Positions 33,259 through 45,203 of a stretch of DNA of 64,000 nucleotides are shown in pieces; positions within the stretch are counted from its first letter, which is position 1, and the number at the start of each line of letters is the position of its first letter. Below the pieces are notes generated by a model. It did no database searches. It had not been told where the DNA came from and worked only from the letters and a program-made list of their open reading frames with translations. This DNA is from Ophiosphaerella korrae (taxonomy: Eukaryota > Ascomycota > Dothideomycetes > Pleosporales > Phaeosphaeriaceae): NCBI GenBank assembly GCA_028456385.1, contig JALNQF010000008.1, forward strand, positions 372,001 through 436,000, given 5' to 3'. The position numbers were made by a program, and so were the translations under genes.

Positions 33259-35514
33259 GGCTATTATGATGAATTCTATTGCCTCTATTTACATGTGGAT
33301 GACAGGGGGACTCGCCAGCCTACACATTGTCATCCAGACTGCCGGTTTCTTTCCGTTCATGCTTTAGTTGTGCCGCAAAATACATAGTTAGAAAACCGGA
33401 CTCAATAGACCAAATACATGTGGACCCAAGGCGGTATTTCATATCATGCAAATTTGAAAGGGTAACGTGGTAGCACGCTAGCAATTCAGCACAGGAGTTT
33501 ATTTGTTTATTTTGTTGGCCAAATTTCGGCCCCACAACGAATATTTGTGACATATGAGAATGATATATAATAGAGATAATGATCCAATTGATTAGGAAAC
33601 TTTAGTTAAATTTAGATGTTTATATTTACTTAAGTCGGACTGTGAACTTAGGTAATGGCAAAATCACTTCCCCACGTGGCCACCCTTTTAGAATATGCAG
33701 CCAAGAATTAAGGGGGCAAAGGAGAGCAATGAACTTAAGAGACGGGCCAGCATGTTATGTATGACTGCAGTGTGATGTAATGCCCAAGGTCTGCGCATTA
33801 ATTCACCAAAAGTCTTACTGACTGTGGTGCGCACCTGCAGTATTCATTCCCGAGGCTTGGAATATGAGAAGAGGTAGACCAAATTGAACGAATGGATGTC
33901 TTGTGGTGTATGACTCGAAGGTACGACTCGAAAATATGTCAAGCGGCACTAAAATGAGCTCATGGTGGGTCAGAGTGCTACCCTATTCTAGGACCCTTTC
34001 CACAGCCCCAGAGCCTATAGCATCTCACTTTTTTTGTAGAAAGAAATTCTGTTTATACGCCTCCGAACCCACATGCCGTAGCCATTAAGCGTTCAATATT
34101 ACTTGAATTTTCAAAGTTCTAGCTCCACGGAAAGAGTCAACCAGTAGTCGTACAAATACTAGTTCAAGGCTATAATATCAGCTCTATTGAAGTGTAACGT
34201 TCTATTGGTTCAGGCCATTCAGAGGAAGATACTAGACTTAGTTTTTGCTTGATATGCATTCTATCCGTGCGAACGAGGAGTTGTCATCAACAGCGGGAAT
34301 TGACTTCGGACTTTAGTGCACGCCGCAGGCGATACGACAAGATCAAATGGGGAAAGGGCCGCCAACACAACAAATTGTCGATTTGCCCTATCATATCGCA
34401 TTCCGAAATGTTTGGGCCGCGTTGGCGTCCCACTTCTTCTTTGGTTTTTGCTGACGCAAGCGTCGTCCTGCAGTACAATGCAACCATGTGCAAGCCGGTC
34501 AATTCTGTTCGCACACTAATTACAAACTTTAACATTAGGGCACACCCCATGTATGAAGATCATCCAGAGCAGTGGCACAGCAGCAAACTAGCGCCAACAG
34601 CTGACACTTCTGAGGGTTTGCCATGCGGCTTATTCATTGTCTATCCAAGAATATCTATAACTCATAACCACACCATCGTTCGCCTCCATGACCACTACTT
34701 TGATTATCAAATATTAGGAATTTGGGTTGAGAAACTTGACTTCTGCTTCACAATGATGGCTTTACCGGATGATCCACCACTGCGCAGCGGCACAGACAGC
34801 CGGTATTGCTAAGTAATCACTCCACACTTGCAAGTGCCCCCACATGCCGGGACTTCCCAAGCACCCGGAACGTTTGGATCTCATTTGTCTCATTCTTGCG
34901 CGGCCAAGGCATTCTGGTCTCATGCTCAGCTCATACGCACAGGTTCAGTTAATTATTCCACGATAACAGCAAGTTCTGAGACAAGCCGTTCTAAGGACTA
35001 AGGTAACAATGATTCGGTGGAGGTCTAGACAGGCTCCATTGCCCACTATGTCAGTGCTGCTTGGTTTCGCTAGGGTCCGCTTGTTTTGGCAGTGCCCATT
35101 GACCGAGCAAGACTGGTTAGCTAATGTTTACTGATGTGAGCTGTCCACGAGGCCGCCAGGATGTCACTCTAGCCAAAATAGGCCCTCGTGTAAAGCATAT
35201 AGCACAGCAAGTTAGATCATTACTACTGCACTATATACCTCAAGATAGGCCCTCGCTTCAGATGGGCTGTGCCGTGCATGGATATGTTGAGCACAAGAGA
35301 ACCTGTAGTGCCTTGATGTGCTGAGTAATATAATAGACACGATCTATGAAGATTTACCATATCACAGGTTCAAGCGTAGATCCCACTGCCGCAAGCTTTG
35401 TAGGACCGCTGAATGGCTATCTATGTTGCTGGGATGATTTGTTTCGTGTATGTTGTGGGGTGTGGACGTGGACGCGTCCCGCCCTCGTTTAGTAGGTCGG
35501 GTAAGGCAGTGGAC
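33259..35514. other. Gene-poor interval
   Basis: About 2.2 kb with only short or featureless frames. The longest, on the plus strand at 34249-34812, has biased composition, no domain and no intron support. It could contain further relics that I cannot identify. Confidence 0.35.
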
Positions 35515-36172
35515 TCATATTTTGAGCCCAACTTTATTTGCTGTGTGATCACAAAACTCGGCCATCTCGACATCTTTCATGCTGAGCCCCTCAGGCTTAT
35601 GTGTTGTCCATTCGATTGTCACTTGATTGTACAGATTGGACCATGATGGGTGGTGCTTCTTGAGCTTGCACTCATCTGCGACAAGTGACATGAACATCCA
35701 AGTCTTTGAAAATGACGGAAATGTATATTGTCGGATAATTCCTTTATTGGATGCTGACACTCGCCATGTGGACAGAAGTTGAGATGTCCGATTTGGTAGT
35801 TCAGCAGGTTGGCCAGTAGAGAAGATGATTTGGTCCAAGCCTTTCACAAAATCACCATGGCTCGGGTCTGTACCCAGGGTAGTAGAGAACCACTTGACTC
35901 TCCTTAATGGAGCAAATGGTGTTGGCAAAGACACGTGATGGCCTAGCCGTAATCGCATATGGTTGCGAATCGCCGAAGCAGGTTTGGTATGACACCAGCA
36001 AGGATATGGTGGTTTGTATGAACTGCCATGTTTACATGTTAGATAAGTAGAGCATTGAGGTAAGCAACAGCGGCCTAGAGTAATCTGAGGAACAAGTTCG
36101 CAGGACCGCCGCGCCGTCTGCAGGAAGCAAGACTTACGGGAGTGCCTGGGGCATGCGCCTAAGCGATGGCAT
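35515..36172 (-). CDS. Pterin-4a-carbinolamine dehydratase family protein
   Basis: Dehydrates 4a-hydroxy-tetrahydropterin; related proteins also act as mitochondrial or transcriptional cofactors. Exons 36172-36138 and 36022-35515 give 180 residues. The catalytic domain is the C-terminal 110 residues: IIRQYTFPSFSKTWMFMSLV, then KKHHPSWSNLYNQVTIEWTT with the HHP active-site motif, then GLSMKDVEMAEFCD. The N-terminal 60 residues are basic with few acids (ending LRRVKWFSTT), which could be a mitochondrial targeting sequence. The first exon is short, so the start is moderately certain. Confidence 0.88.
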
Positions 36173-37161
36173 GGCGGCAGCAATTGGGTCGATGGAGATG
36201 TAAGCTGTGGTTGTAGCAGTTGCGGTGCGGATAAGGAACACCGGCAGAGATGGAGTTAAGCCAAAGCCGAGGGAGCCAATGGCAAAGAGGCAGGAGAGCA
36301 CCCAGGTCAGATCGGATAGGGCGAGCCCCACCCAGCAAGCATGTCTGGGAGTACAAAAGACGTTGATGGGTGCAGTAAGAGCCACGCCGAACGCCTTGCA
36401 TACGTGCGTCGGCGTCTGAAGGACAATCCCGAGGCTGTCATACGGCCACAGGCTCCGTGGGCAGCTCGGGGTACGAGGCAAGATTGCAAGCTGCGGTGCT
36501 ACCCCGACCGGGGCATTTCCAGGCAGAGTGAATGGCACGATGGGAGAAGTGTCAATGAGTTAGCATGCAGGAAGTAAGTGTTGTCGTGCTGACTGTGGCA
36601 GCCCAAGGCGGCAGTGGGCTGGGGATATTAGTCAGCGCGCGGCTTCGCAACCCTCGCATGGTTGGGAACTTGCCTAAGACGGTAATTTGGGGCGGCGAGG
36701 GCTGCATGTCCAAGACGGCAATAGTCCGGACAGAGAGAGTGCGCGTGAGCGAGGGAGGAAGTGCAGCCTACTTGGGTACTTGATGGGTGGGGGAGCAGCC
36801 CGGTGAAAGGGCGCCGGGCTGGCGTGGATGGTTGATAGAGAGGGTCAATCATTAATGGTAGGCAGTACTTAAACCAGCGCGCCCGCCCCTCCCCATCTTA
36901 GTCACAGCTGCGTAATCCGCATTTTGGCCAACGACATCATCACATCCATCCACCGCGCTCGTCAGGTAAGCTTGCTGGTTTCCCCCTCACGGCGCGCAAC
37001 CACACTCCAGGCGCTTGCGCAGCCAGTCTTGTCGTGTTGCGCTTTGCTGACGGCCCATGGCTCGCAGGCTAGCGCGCGTGCTGCGACGTCACCTGCTCGA
37101 GTCTGCGCGCACAGTGATAACTATAACTACCTATACACATCCTGCTGTCTAAGCACCGTGG
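36173..37161. promoter_or_regulatory. Divergent upstream region of dehydratase and kapC
   Basis: A GC-rich spacer of about 1 kb between divergent genes. Open frames in it reflect GC content and show no family resemblance. Confidence 0.4.
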
Positions 37162-38193
37162 ATGAGCCGGACGCTGTATCCCTCGATCCGCAGCGAGCCT
37201 GGGTACATTGCTATGCAACAGCCGGCCGCTCAGGTAAGCACCTCTGCTGACCGTCCCAGCACGTCCGCTCCTGCTGACTGGCCGCGTCAGGACCACAGCA
37301 AGCCCAACATCGAGATGAGTTAGTGCTCGCTTGCCCTCACTGTCGCCGCGAGCGATTACTAACACGCAATGCGCCCAGGCTTAAGAGAACATCTGCTCGC
37401 TGCCGGCGCTGGCCAGGGCTCATCCGCTGCCCTGCCACTGCCGCTGCCCCAGCACTCGTCCGCCCAGAGCTCGCCACACGCCATTGACCCAGCAATCGCC
37501 GGCCAAGCCTACCAGATGAGTCAAGGCGCAATCGACGACGGCAACACCAGCGAAGGGCGCAACAAGGGCCGGAGGGAGCTGTCCACGTCTAAGCGCGCCG
37601 CCCAGAATCGCGCTGCCCAGGTACACTCACTGCCCTATGCGCGTCGTCGGTACATACGCTAACCAGCCCAGCGCGCCTTTCGCCAGCGCAAAGAGGAATA
37701 CATCAAGCAGCTCAAGGACCAAGTTAAGGAGTTCGAGCAGCTGTGCGAGCTCTACAAGACGCTCCAGACCGAGAACTACCAGTTGCGCGACTACATCATC
37801 AACCTGCAATCGCGCCTGCTCGAGACCCAGGGTGAGATTCCACCTGCGCCTGCCGGCGTCGACCTGAACCGACCACACGGCGAGCCCTCGAGCCTAAACC
37901 AAGCACCACCGCAACCACCACAGCTCCAACAGCCATCCGAACAACAAGCGCAGCCCCATCAAAGCTCCAACAGCAGCAGCAATGGCGGCCTGTCTGAGCG
38001 GCAGATTGGCGAGCTGCAAATGGCCGCGCAAGCAGCCGCAGCCGCTCAACACGGTCCCTCTGTGAGCCATGTCAAGCATCCGAGTTCAGATAGCACCTAC
38101 GACTACACGGAGAAGCGCCAGAAAGTCGACGACTCGCCGCAAGGTCAGCTCCCTTCACCACCCGCGACATACCCCAACCCAAACGCTTATTGA
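37162..38193 (+). CDS. kapC: bZIP transcription factor, KapC type
   Basis: Nuclear AP-1-like bZIP factor. Exons 37162-37233, 37291-37318, 37379-37620 and 37672-38193 give 287 residues; starting at the in-frame ATG at 37213 gives 270. The basic region KRAAQNRAAQRAFRQRKEEY is completed by an intron placed between RAAQ and RAFR. The zipper continues through IKQLKDQVKEFEQL, and the downstream NYQLRDYIINLQSRLLE block is typical of KapC proteins. The C-terminal half is rich in Gln, Pro and Ser and ends shortly after an EKRQKVDDSP segment. Target genes are not predictable from sequence. Confidence 0.9.
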
Positions 38194-39420
38194 ACGAGCA
38201 GCTGGTCAAGCGACTCTCGGCTTACCAGCTCAGTAGACTTGGCTTCTGGCAATTATGACGCATTTGTCAATGATCCTCAACAGCCCCACACACAGGCTGT
38301 ACACGCCTAATAGCCACCAAAGTCCTTGAAACCTCGCTCTTTCGGCCCCTGGTCTGCTCCCCTCTTGTCATCTTCCTTTTCTCACGATGTCACGCATCAA
38401 GTACCCAAGCCTTATCTAGCCTAGGGCGGTGTTTTGCAATAAGGCGTCTGGAGTAAATGGATACCATACATGCGTCCATATTTTACATTGCACGGCTGTG
38501 CAATTGCCTTTGTTGATTGAAGAGGTAGTGCAACCACTTCTGCAGATAGATATCTGCACTGTTGCGAAATTCAAGTACAATAAGCGACCCTATTCGCAGC
38601 TCTACCATATCTAATGTTTCACATTGCATCAAGTCTCTCCCTGTTTGCACACCATCATGCACCTTCAGCCTCAAAGTTATGACGTGATGTAGAACAAAAC
38701 AATATGCCAAGCGCGCGTTAGCTAGGCCTGCTTTGTGAGACCGCCAGGGGGGGCTGATACATCACCACTCACCATCTCCCTGACCTCTTTCCTTAACCGC
38801 GCGTGTAACGAGCCATCAACAGCCTAAAACAAGTACTCGCTCACTAATCCCCCACCCTCCGCCTCTAAAAGGGAACAGATAACGCGACAACACGGCATTA
38901 GGCAGAATGCAGAACAATCCTTGCTTGGCAATATCATACGATGGACAGCCGTTGCGTCGTATCATGGACTGTCTAGACTGGGAACATGGATGAGTCAGAT
39001 TGTTTTCGCCCCCCCCCCCCCCTTCCCTCCATGTACTGCTGCGAGTACTTGGGTTATCGTTGACCAGTTACCGTCATATGTATGTCGAATACTTGATGAA
39101 TACTTACGCTAATTTTGTAGATTTTCAAATTGGGTGGATTGGAATATCATAAGTCGTGCCTGTATTGCCTAGGCGAAAATATTAGGAAGCAACAACATGA
39201 CCTGGGCCTGGAGTGGAGGACAACCCTGATAATCGAGCAAAAAGGAAATTTCAACGGGAAAACGCCAAGCAGCATACCTGAACCTACTGTTGTAAAGCCG
39301 TGAGAGAACAGTCCATAGCCCTGGTAGTACATCCATCTCTTACATTTCAACCATAACGCCACGCAATGCACGACCCACACTTTTTTACCCCATACTCAAC
39401 CTTCCGATGCTTACTCCCTA
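38194..39420. other. Intergenic region between convergent genes
   Basis: 3' flanks of kapC and the holocytochrome synthase gene. It includes a run of 14 C at about 39009-39022. No coding frame supported. Confidence 0.45.
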
Positions 39421-40493
39421 TCAATTATATTGCCTCAGCTTCGCCATTGCCGCCTCCTCCTTCGCCTTCTTTGCAGCCTCTAGCTTATTCAACTCCCTCG
39501 TGACACCTCCTGTCGCACGCCACCAAACATCTGTGCCATACCTGACTACGCGCTCGGCTGCCCCCGTCGGCCCATCAATCGCCGGCCTGACATCCAGGAA
39601 GAACACCGGCTCGCCCGTCGGCTCCGTATCGCCCTCGTAGTAATCAATTACATATCGCACCTCCTTGCACCCCTGCTCATTGCATCTTTCCACGAACCAA
39701 TCATGGCGATCAAATGGCGGTGCACCGCCGAATTTCTCGGGCATGACATACCCAAGCCATTGCATGATCTGCGACTTGGGCGTTGGTTCTGTGGGGCGGC
39801 CGGTGAAACGTAGAAGCTTTGGGGGCGGAATGGATGCATGGTCCCAGGTTGTGGTGTCGAACGGGTTTTCGGCTGTGCCTAGGGCTTGATTGGCGCGCTC
39901 TTCGCCTTCCTTGCAGATGTGGTAGCCGGCAAGAATACCGTTGGAGAAACGGCGCTCCCAGCCCATGATTTCGGCCCAGGCACCTTCGTTCAAGAAATTG
40001 TGGACCGAGACCATAGATTCAACCGCATCAATAGGCGTGTCTGTGTAGCCCTTTCGTAGCATGGCGTTGTACATTTGTTGGGGCGAGGGATACTCCCATA
40101 GTGAGCCATCGCCTTTAGGGATGGTGGATATTTCGCGCGAGAGGGGGAGTTCTTGGGTTTGCATTTTCGAGCGGGTATTGTCGAGCTCAGCGAACATGTT
40201 GTTTAGAGGGTTCAGGCGAGAAAGCAGACCCTGCTTTTCTGGTGCGGCAGCCGAAGGCGATGAAGTATCCGAAGAGCTATTTGGAGGGACGTAGGGGCAT
40301 GCGCCCGCCGGTACGTCTGCTTTGGCTGGTGGTAAAGTTTTCTTGTGCATGGGACATGATGGCTAGAATCCTATTAGATGCGTGTTGTGGATGTAATGGA
40401 TGTTGAACCGACTGGAGGTTGTGCGTTGCCCCGTGGTGTGGGGTGTGGCGCGACCAGCGCTGATGGTGTAGTCTCAGCCCAAAACCAACCCAT
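39421..40493 (-). CDS. CYC3: Holocytochrome c synthase (cytochrome c heme lyase)
   Basis: Attaches heme covalently to apocytochrome c in the mitochondrial intermembrane space. Exon 40493-40413 encodes the family N-terminus MGWFWAE. Exon 40362-39421 continues with PSCPMHKK and ACPYVP, two CP heme-regulatory motifs, giving 340 residues. The core shows GSLWEYPSPQQMYNAMLRKG, VHNFLNEGAWAEIMGWE and FDRHDWFVERC. The predicted donor is GTCGGT, which is unusual, but it is the only placement that keeps phase and joins the two conserved parts; a branch-like TCTAAT precedes the acceptor. Starting at the later Met 40350 would lose the first CP motif. Confidence 0.93.
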
Positions 40494-40810
40494 TGTGAGG
40501 AAGTCCGCTAGAAAGAGAAATGAAGCACAGGAATGGAAGAAAAGTGTGGATAGGAGAGGCGCAGAGTGTCGGGGATTGTCGGGAGGATGTCAAAGTTTTT
40601 GGTCACTCGGAAACTGCAGGGTTGGGCCTTTCGTCATTGCCGCATTCTCTATCGCTCCGATTGGCTGGAAATCCACACAGAAAGCAATGCTCGAGCCGCT
40701 TCAGATAAGTTCAGGTTTTATTGTACATTCATGATTATCGCATCTGGACCACCCTTTCGACTTCTTCTGCCTCAGTTTAAGAATGTTTGTGCTTGGCGCA
40801 AATGTGATTT
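40494..40810. other. Spacer between CYC3 promoter and YIP1 3' end
   Basis: Short spacer with no supported coding content; it acts as the upstream region of CYC3. Confidence 0.4.
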
Positions 40811-41992
40811 TCAAGAGCCTGCTGCCTTTGCTAGCTGTCCAGTTCCCCTGGAGCTGAAAATAGCCATTATTCCAAAACTACCATAGAATAGAACCATAGG
40901 ATAAGCGATCAGCCCCCTCATAGAAGTCATGCGGCCTAATGAGAAAATTAATATACGATGTGGTAGCGACTGGAGAGCGAAACGTACCAACGACCGTGAA
41001 CATGGAGCTAGAGGCATAAGCGCACCACATGATGGCCAAACTGGTGAGAAGATAGCCGAATAGTCCATCTAGTGGTATAGCTATCCCAAGAATTGAGACA
41101 AGCACGAGCGGTAGCAGACAGTATCCCAATACGGAAGCTGACCGGGGGTATGTCAAGGAAGAGCCAAAGTGTGAGCCTTGGGCATGACCATGATCCTGGC
41201 CAGGTGCTCCATCGGCAGCGTTTATAGGGGGTGACATGAGCGAGAGGACTTGGTGAAGAAGTATCGTGCCTACAAAAGCCAGGCCTGTACCAGGTTATCC
41301 TATGCTGAACGTTCGCCTTGCAATCAACATACCATAGATGTAGCCAAAATGGAGTTTCCCAGTCAACTGCAATACTTTAGCTACAGGCTATTGTGTGTCC
41401 CACCTTTCTAACGTACCAATAACGATGTACCGAAAACGAGAAAGAAAAGGATGGGGCCTGCCACGTCGCTGTCGTCCATGAGGTGCTGGTCAATTCTGCC
41501 GAAGGGGTTGAGAACGGCCAAGGTCTGTGAGCTATTAGCATGATTCCTTGAACAAACATGCTAGACTGCATACCTTCATTTTGATATGGCCAAAGTTTAC
41601 TCCTAATTCTTCCACTAGAGCTTGTTAGCTTGCCAATCGCAATTATGGGATGAGTCGCTAACATAACGGTGGCTCTCCTTCATAACTACTGCGAATTAGC
41701 AACCTATCTAGAGTTATACCATGTTCACATACCCTTCCGTGCCAAATGCCGCCAGCCACCCCGTCCGCAGCCCGGACGCGCCCATGCCCATCTGGCCGCT
41801 CACCCCTGGTGCATTAAACCCAGCTCCGTATTGCGATGGGTATGCCTGAGATTGTGATGTGCCATAGCCTGCTTGAAATGGCGTCGAGTGTCCAGAGACG
41901 GGTTGATTTGAAAATGACGAGGAGTAGAACTGCAGGTTTTGCGGGTTTCCACCGCCATATTGTGGATTCTGCCCATAACCGTACTGTGCCAT
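40811..41992 (-). CDS. YIP1: Yip1, Rab-interacting Golgi/ER membrane protein
   Basis: Multi-spanning protein that binds Ypt/Rab GTPases and supports ER-to-Golgi vesicle formation. Seven exons: 41992-41733, 41685-41663 (23 nt), 41614-41574, 41524-41417, 41366-41333, 41284-40988 and 40935-40811, all in phase, total 295 residues. The N-terminus is Gln/Gly/Tyr/Ser rich. The conserved block EGEPPLLEELGVNFGHI is split over three exons and was used to place the 23-nt exon. TLAVLNPFG, a run of hydrophobic helices (LGYCLLPLVLVSILGIAIPL and others) and a final helix near IAYPMVLFYGSFGIMAIF follow. Confidence 0.92.
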
Positions 41993-42692
41993 ATTGCGAT
42001 GCTTGAGCCGCGGGTAGCGTTCGATCGGAAAGCGAGGTTGGAAGGTGGAGATCTGGCCAAAGGTTTATGCTGAAGCCTGGTGGAGCTTTGGCGGGACTGG
42101 CTTATGGTAATTACGTAGAGCAAGCGGGACTCGATACGAGCGTTTGCTGAGCGGGAAACGACAGATTGCTCTGTATGCTGAGATGGGAATGGAGAATACT
42201 GAAGAAGGCGGTAGATACACCAGCGAGCAATGGCAAGTTTGTGTTGCTGAACGCTCAAAATCGAAAGCACGTGTTATGCTATGTGTCGCTTCAAGTGTCA
42301 GTCGGAGTTTCCTCATCGCCATTTGCCGACTTGACACTGCCAAGCTATCACAGCACGACACGCTTCATGACGCTTTGTTCCCCCACGACGAAGCTCAATT
42401 TTCTTTATATTAGGATATTATGTGTTTCATTTTTGAAGCAAGGCATCAGAGCCAGAGCTTCGAAAGGGCAGGTGGCATGATCCAGTTGCATTCGAAGCGT
42501 CACGAGCAGCAGAGTAATTCAAAAGTGTCATGTTTGATGGGATGAGGAGGGTATCTGGATTTATCATGTTGAGAAGAATTGTTATTCAGTCGCCACCCGC
42601 GCAAGAAACCTTTGCTAGCGGTTGTCCTGTGGCGCTGTGCCTATATGGCCAGCCATTCGCCAACGTCTGTCATGCTTGCAAAGCATGTTCAA
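41993..42692. other. Intergenic region
   Basis: Upstream region of YIP1 and 3' flank of the cysteine-rich exons. Overlapping short frames here have no recognisable content. Confidence 0.4.
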
Positions 42693-43054
42693 TCAATACA
42701 TTTCGAGTGTTCGTCGAGATGTGTAGTTGCACCAATCACACTATGTTGGCGTGAGCATTGATCATGCACGCCTCAAAAACTGGCTACATACCGTTGTATC
42801 AGAGGATTTCTCGTTGTCCTCACGGCAGAACTCCTGCCCGCACTTTTTACAGTGTCTAATGAAAAGCTCTTTGCAGCTTATACACTGGCCATAGTTAGCT
42901 GGGTAAGTATTAAGCACAAAGCAAACCATACCGTATGGCCGCAGCCAAAGCAGTCGCGGTAAACTCCAACAATCTGTATCAAGTCTCGTCAGCTTGTTTC
43001 TTTGACCCGGTTCGAACACATACCTTGGCGCACGAGTGCGAGGTTGTCCAGGTG
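42693..43054 (-). CDS. Cysteine-rich exons, probably C-terminal part of the F-box gene
   Basis: Four phase-consistent pieces (43054-43024, 42973-42932, 42884-42792, 42740-42693) read TWTTSHSCAK, VYRDCFGCGHT, CISCKELFIRHCKKC, EFCREDNE and finally CDWCN to a stop. This is a zinc-binding Cys pattern I associate with the tail of fungal F-box proteins. I could not find a phase-consistent join to the F-box frame, which ends at 43205. The region between contains stops in the continuing frame. It is therefore either the end of that protein through an intron I misplaced, or a fragment separated from it by mutation. Confidence 0.5.
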
Positions 43055-43204
43055 CTGTCATAGAATAGCAGAGTTCAAGGTCAATCAGAGTGATTGGGAT
43101 CCGGAATCCAGCTATCTTGCGACGGCTTTATGGTGGAACCCTCACCTCGCGCGCCAAAGTAAAGTCACTCATCCCCACATTCCGTTATCGTCAGCTCTAG
43201 ATAT

Positions 43205-44524
43205 TCACTCATCTACAAGGCAGTGCTCTACACAAAAGCCCATATGTACCTTGATGGTTTGTTTAGGAATCATATGTGTAATCCCATGGGGTCCGAGGGC
43301 TTCTAAGAGTTCCGTCTGCTGTAATTCGGTACGTTGCGCTACTGTTGATCCGGCATAGCAATCCTCATCCCACCATTTATGACATCGCTCGCACCACCGG
43401 CCTTTAAGGCAGTCTTCGCATCGCACAAAAAGAGGTGGTGGCGCTAACCCATCGAGTGTGGATGGCAATTGTGCTGCGCGAATAGAACTGCCGTGGCGCG
43501 GGACTGGGCTGAGAAGTGGGAATTGAGACGGACTAGACTGCCCGAAAACAGCTGGCTCTTCGGGACAAGACTGACAAGACTCACAACCTGCAGGGCCAAG
43601 AGCAACATTCGCAATCGAAGGTCGTAGAAAAGAGGCTGGGTGAGGAAGACCGCTAGTGGGACTTTCTCTGATAAAGGCATTGCGTGGGTCGTGTCGTGGA
43701 CCTCTACAGAGGACGGCATCAAAAGCGATGATACCCTCACATGACTGAAGAATCTCAGCCCAGTCTGAAGAAGGTCGCTTTGCTATCATCCTCCCTGAAG
43801 ATTGATACCACTTGTCTTCGGTTCTGGCCAATGCAGCGTTGAGCGCATCGGTCGACTTGTGGTTCCACTCAGCCCCTATCTGTGCCCCTTGTGATGACAT
43901 GACTCCTCGGGAGACGGGCGATGCGGATCGCTTCGGGAACGGCGCAGCGAGCGGTGCAGACTCGCGTGGACCGAAAAGATAGATGCCCTTGATTCGTGGT
44001 GTACCTTCTGGTCTAGTTGGGCGCACCACATATCGGAGGTACTGTTGAAGCTTTCTCTCGTTTAGGTGCTTGACTTCTCTGATAGAGAGGATGCGGATAT
44101 TAAATCGCTCTTCCGTCATCAGCTCCTTGACACACTCAGCTGTTACGCTGAGGCCATCGAGCACTAATGTGTGCACATTACGCAAGAGGTGCTGTTGGTG
44201 GAGCAGCGAAAAGATGCTCCGCAGAGGCCCAGAGTAAAAGTCATCCTCGGTGAGAGATTCGTCCATGCGCTCACGGCGCCAGTGGTTGCCGCCAGAATCG
44301 AGAGGCAAATCGATTGGACATACTGCCCACTTGATACAGGAGAGGTCGAGGTAGCGGAAGGCCTCAGGATAGTGGCGGATGACGTGGTGAAGAGCCCTGG
44401 AAGTCCTAGCTAGGGCACAGAGCGATTTCACGGGGAGATATGGCGCTGTTTGGCGCAGTATCAAGGTGTTGGACAGGAGGTCGGTCAGGGAAGTGGGTAC
44501 ACAGTCGAGGACAACAGGACCCAT
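43205..44524 (-). CDS. F-box protein with cysteine-rich C-terminal region
   Basis: Predicted SCF ubiquitin-ligase adaptor. Single open frame of 439 residues from MGPVVLDCV. The F-box is at residues about 10-50 (LILRQTAPYLPVKSLCALAR). A middle region carries leucine-rich-like helices (NVHTLVLDGLSVTAECVKEL). Near the C-terminus is a zinc-binding-like cluster FVRCEDCLKGRWCERCHKWW followed by KVHMGFCVEHCLVDE and TGA. In the same frame past this stop, ten more codons end in GMWG and another stop, which resembles the tail of related proteins; the protein may thus be truncated by a recent nonsense change. In-frame Met codons upstream of 44524 are less likely starts because they add an unrelated Cys-rich leader. 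Confidence 0.8.
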   Translation of the reverse strand: MGPVVLDCVPTSLTDLLSNTLILRQTAPYLPVKSLCALARTSRALHHVIRHYPEAFRYLDLSCIKWAVCPIDLPLDSGGNHWRRERMDESLTEDDFYSGPLRSIFSLLHQQHLLRNVHTLVLDGLSVTAECVKELMTEERFNIRILSIREVKHLNERKLQQYLRYVVRPTRPEGTPRIKGIYLFGPRESAPLAAPFPKRSASPVSRGVMSSQGAQIGAEWNHKSTDALNAALARTEDKWYQSSGRMIAKRPSSDWAEILQSCEGIIAFDAVLCRGPRHDPRNAFIRESPTSGLPHPASFLRPSIANVALGPAGCESCQSCPEEPAVFGQSSPSQFPLLSPVPRHGSSIRAAQLPSTLDGLAPPPLFVRCEDCLKGRWCERCHKWWDEDCYAGSTVAQRTELQQTELLEALGPHGITHMIPKQTIKVHMGFCVEHCLVDE

Positions 44525-45203
44525 GGTATGGCGGTTGGAGATTACACAGAGACAAAGGTGGATGGAGGCTATGCGGGTACTCACCAAAGCTTTATTGACA
44601 GGACAGACACACAGCCCAGAGGGGCACGTGTCACAGATCTGACACTGGTTGCGATATGGTGTTGAGTAAAAGAAAGCAGAGCGGCGGGGGATGAAACGTG
44701 GTTGGTGCAAGCAAAGAGCCCCAGGATGGTGGGATCACCTACGGCCATGCTGGCGATCGCCCATTGCCAAGAGTAGTTAGTTAACTTGGAACTTGACGTG
44801 GGGTGCCGGAGGTGTTAGCAGTCTGCATTGCCATATCAAAACTAAGGCCACGATTGCGTGTTGCGTGGCTTGCGGGCGGCGGCCCGGAAGGCTATTTTTG
44901 CCGTCCGCAATGCATGCACACTAATGACAGTATGCGGCACTGTTATGAACTGGTTCTGTTCGTACAGGGTCATCGAATTGTGCTTAGGTACCTAGTGTCT
45001 GCATGGTTGGAGCTGTGGGCGAGAGTCGAGCCGTCCCTTATCGATAAGCGAGGTATGACGCGACTCTAGGCTTCTCAGGCAGTCGAAGCTTCTCGAGCAG
45101 AACCACCGCCTATCTGTCAGCCAGATTTCACGATATAGTCCTTTCACCACCATGATACCCATATACCATATACCCTCTATCCTTTCGTAGCAACCGACCC
45201 CTC
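44525..45203. promoter_or_regulatory. Divergent upstream region, F-box / Ufd1-domain genes
   Basis: A 679-bp spacer between diverging start codons. No supported frame or specific site. Confidence 0.4.

Noticed and set aside
34249..34812. 187-residue plus-strand open frame in the gene-poor interval
   Set aside because: No domain, no signal peptide, no intron support and unusual composition; probably chance or relic.
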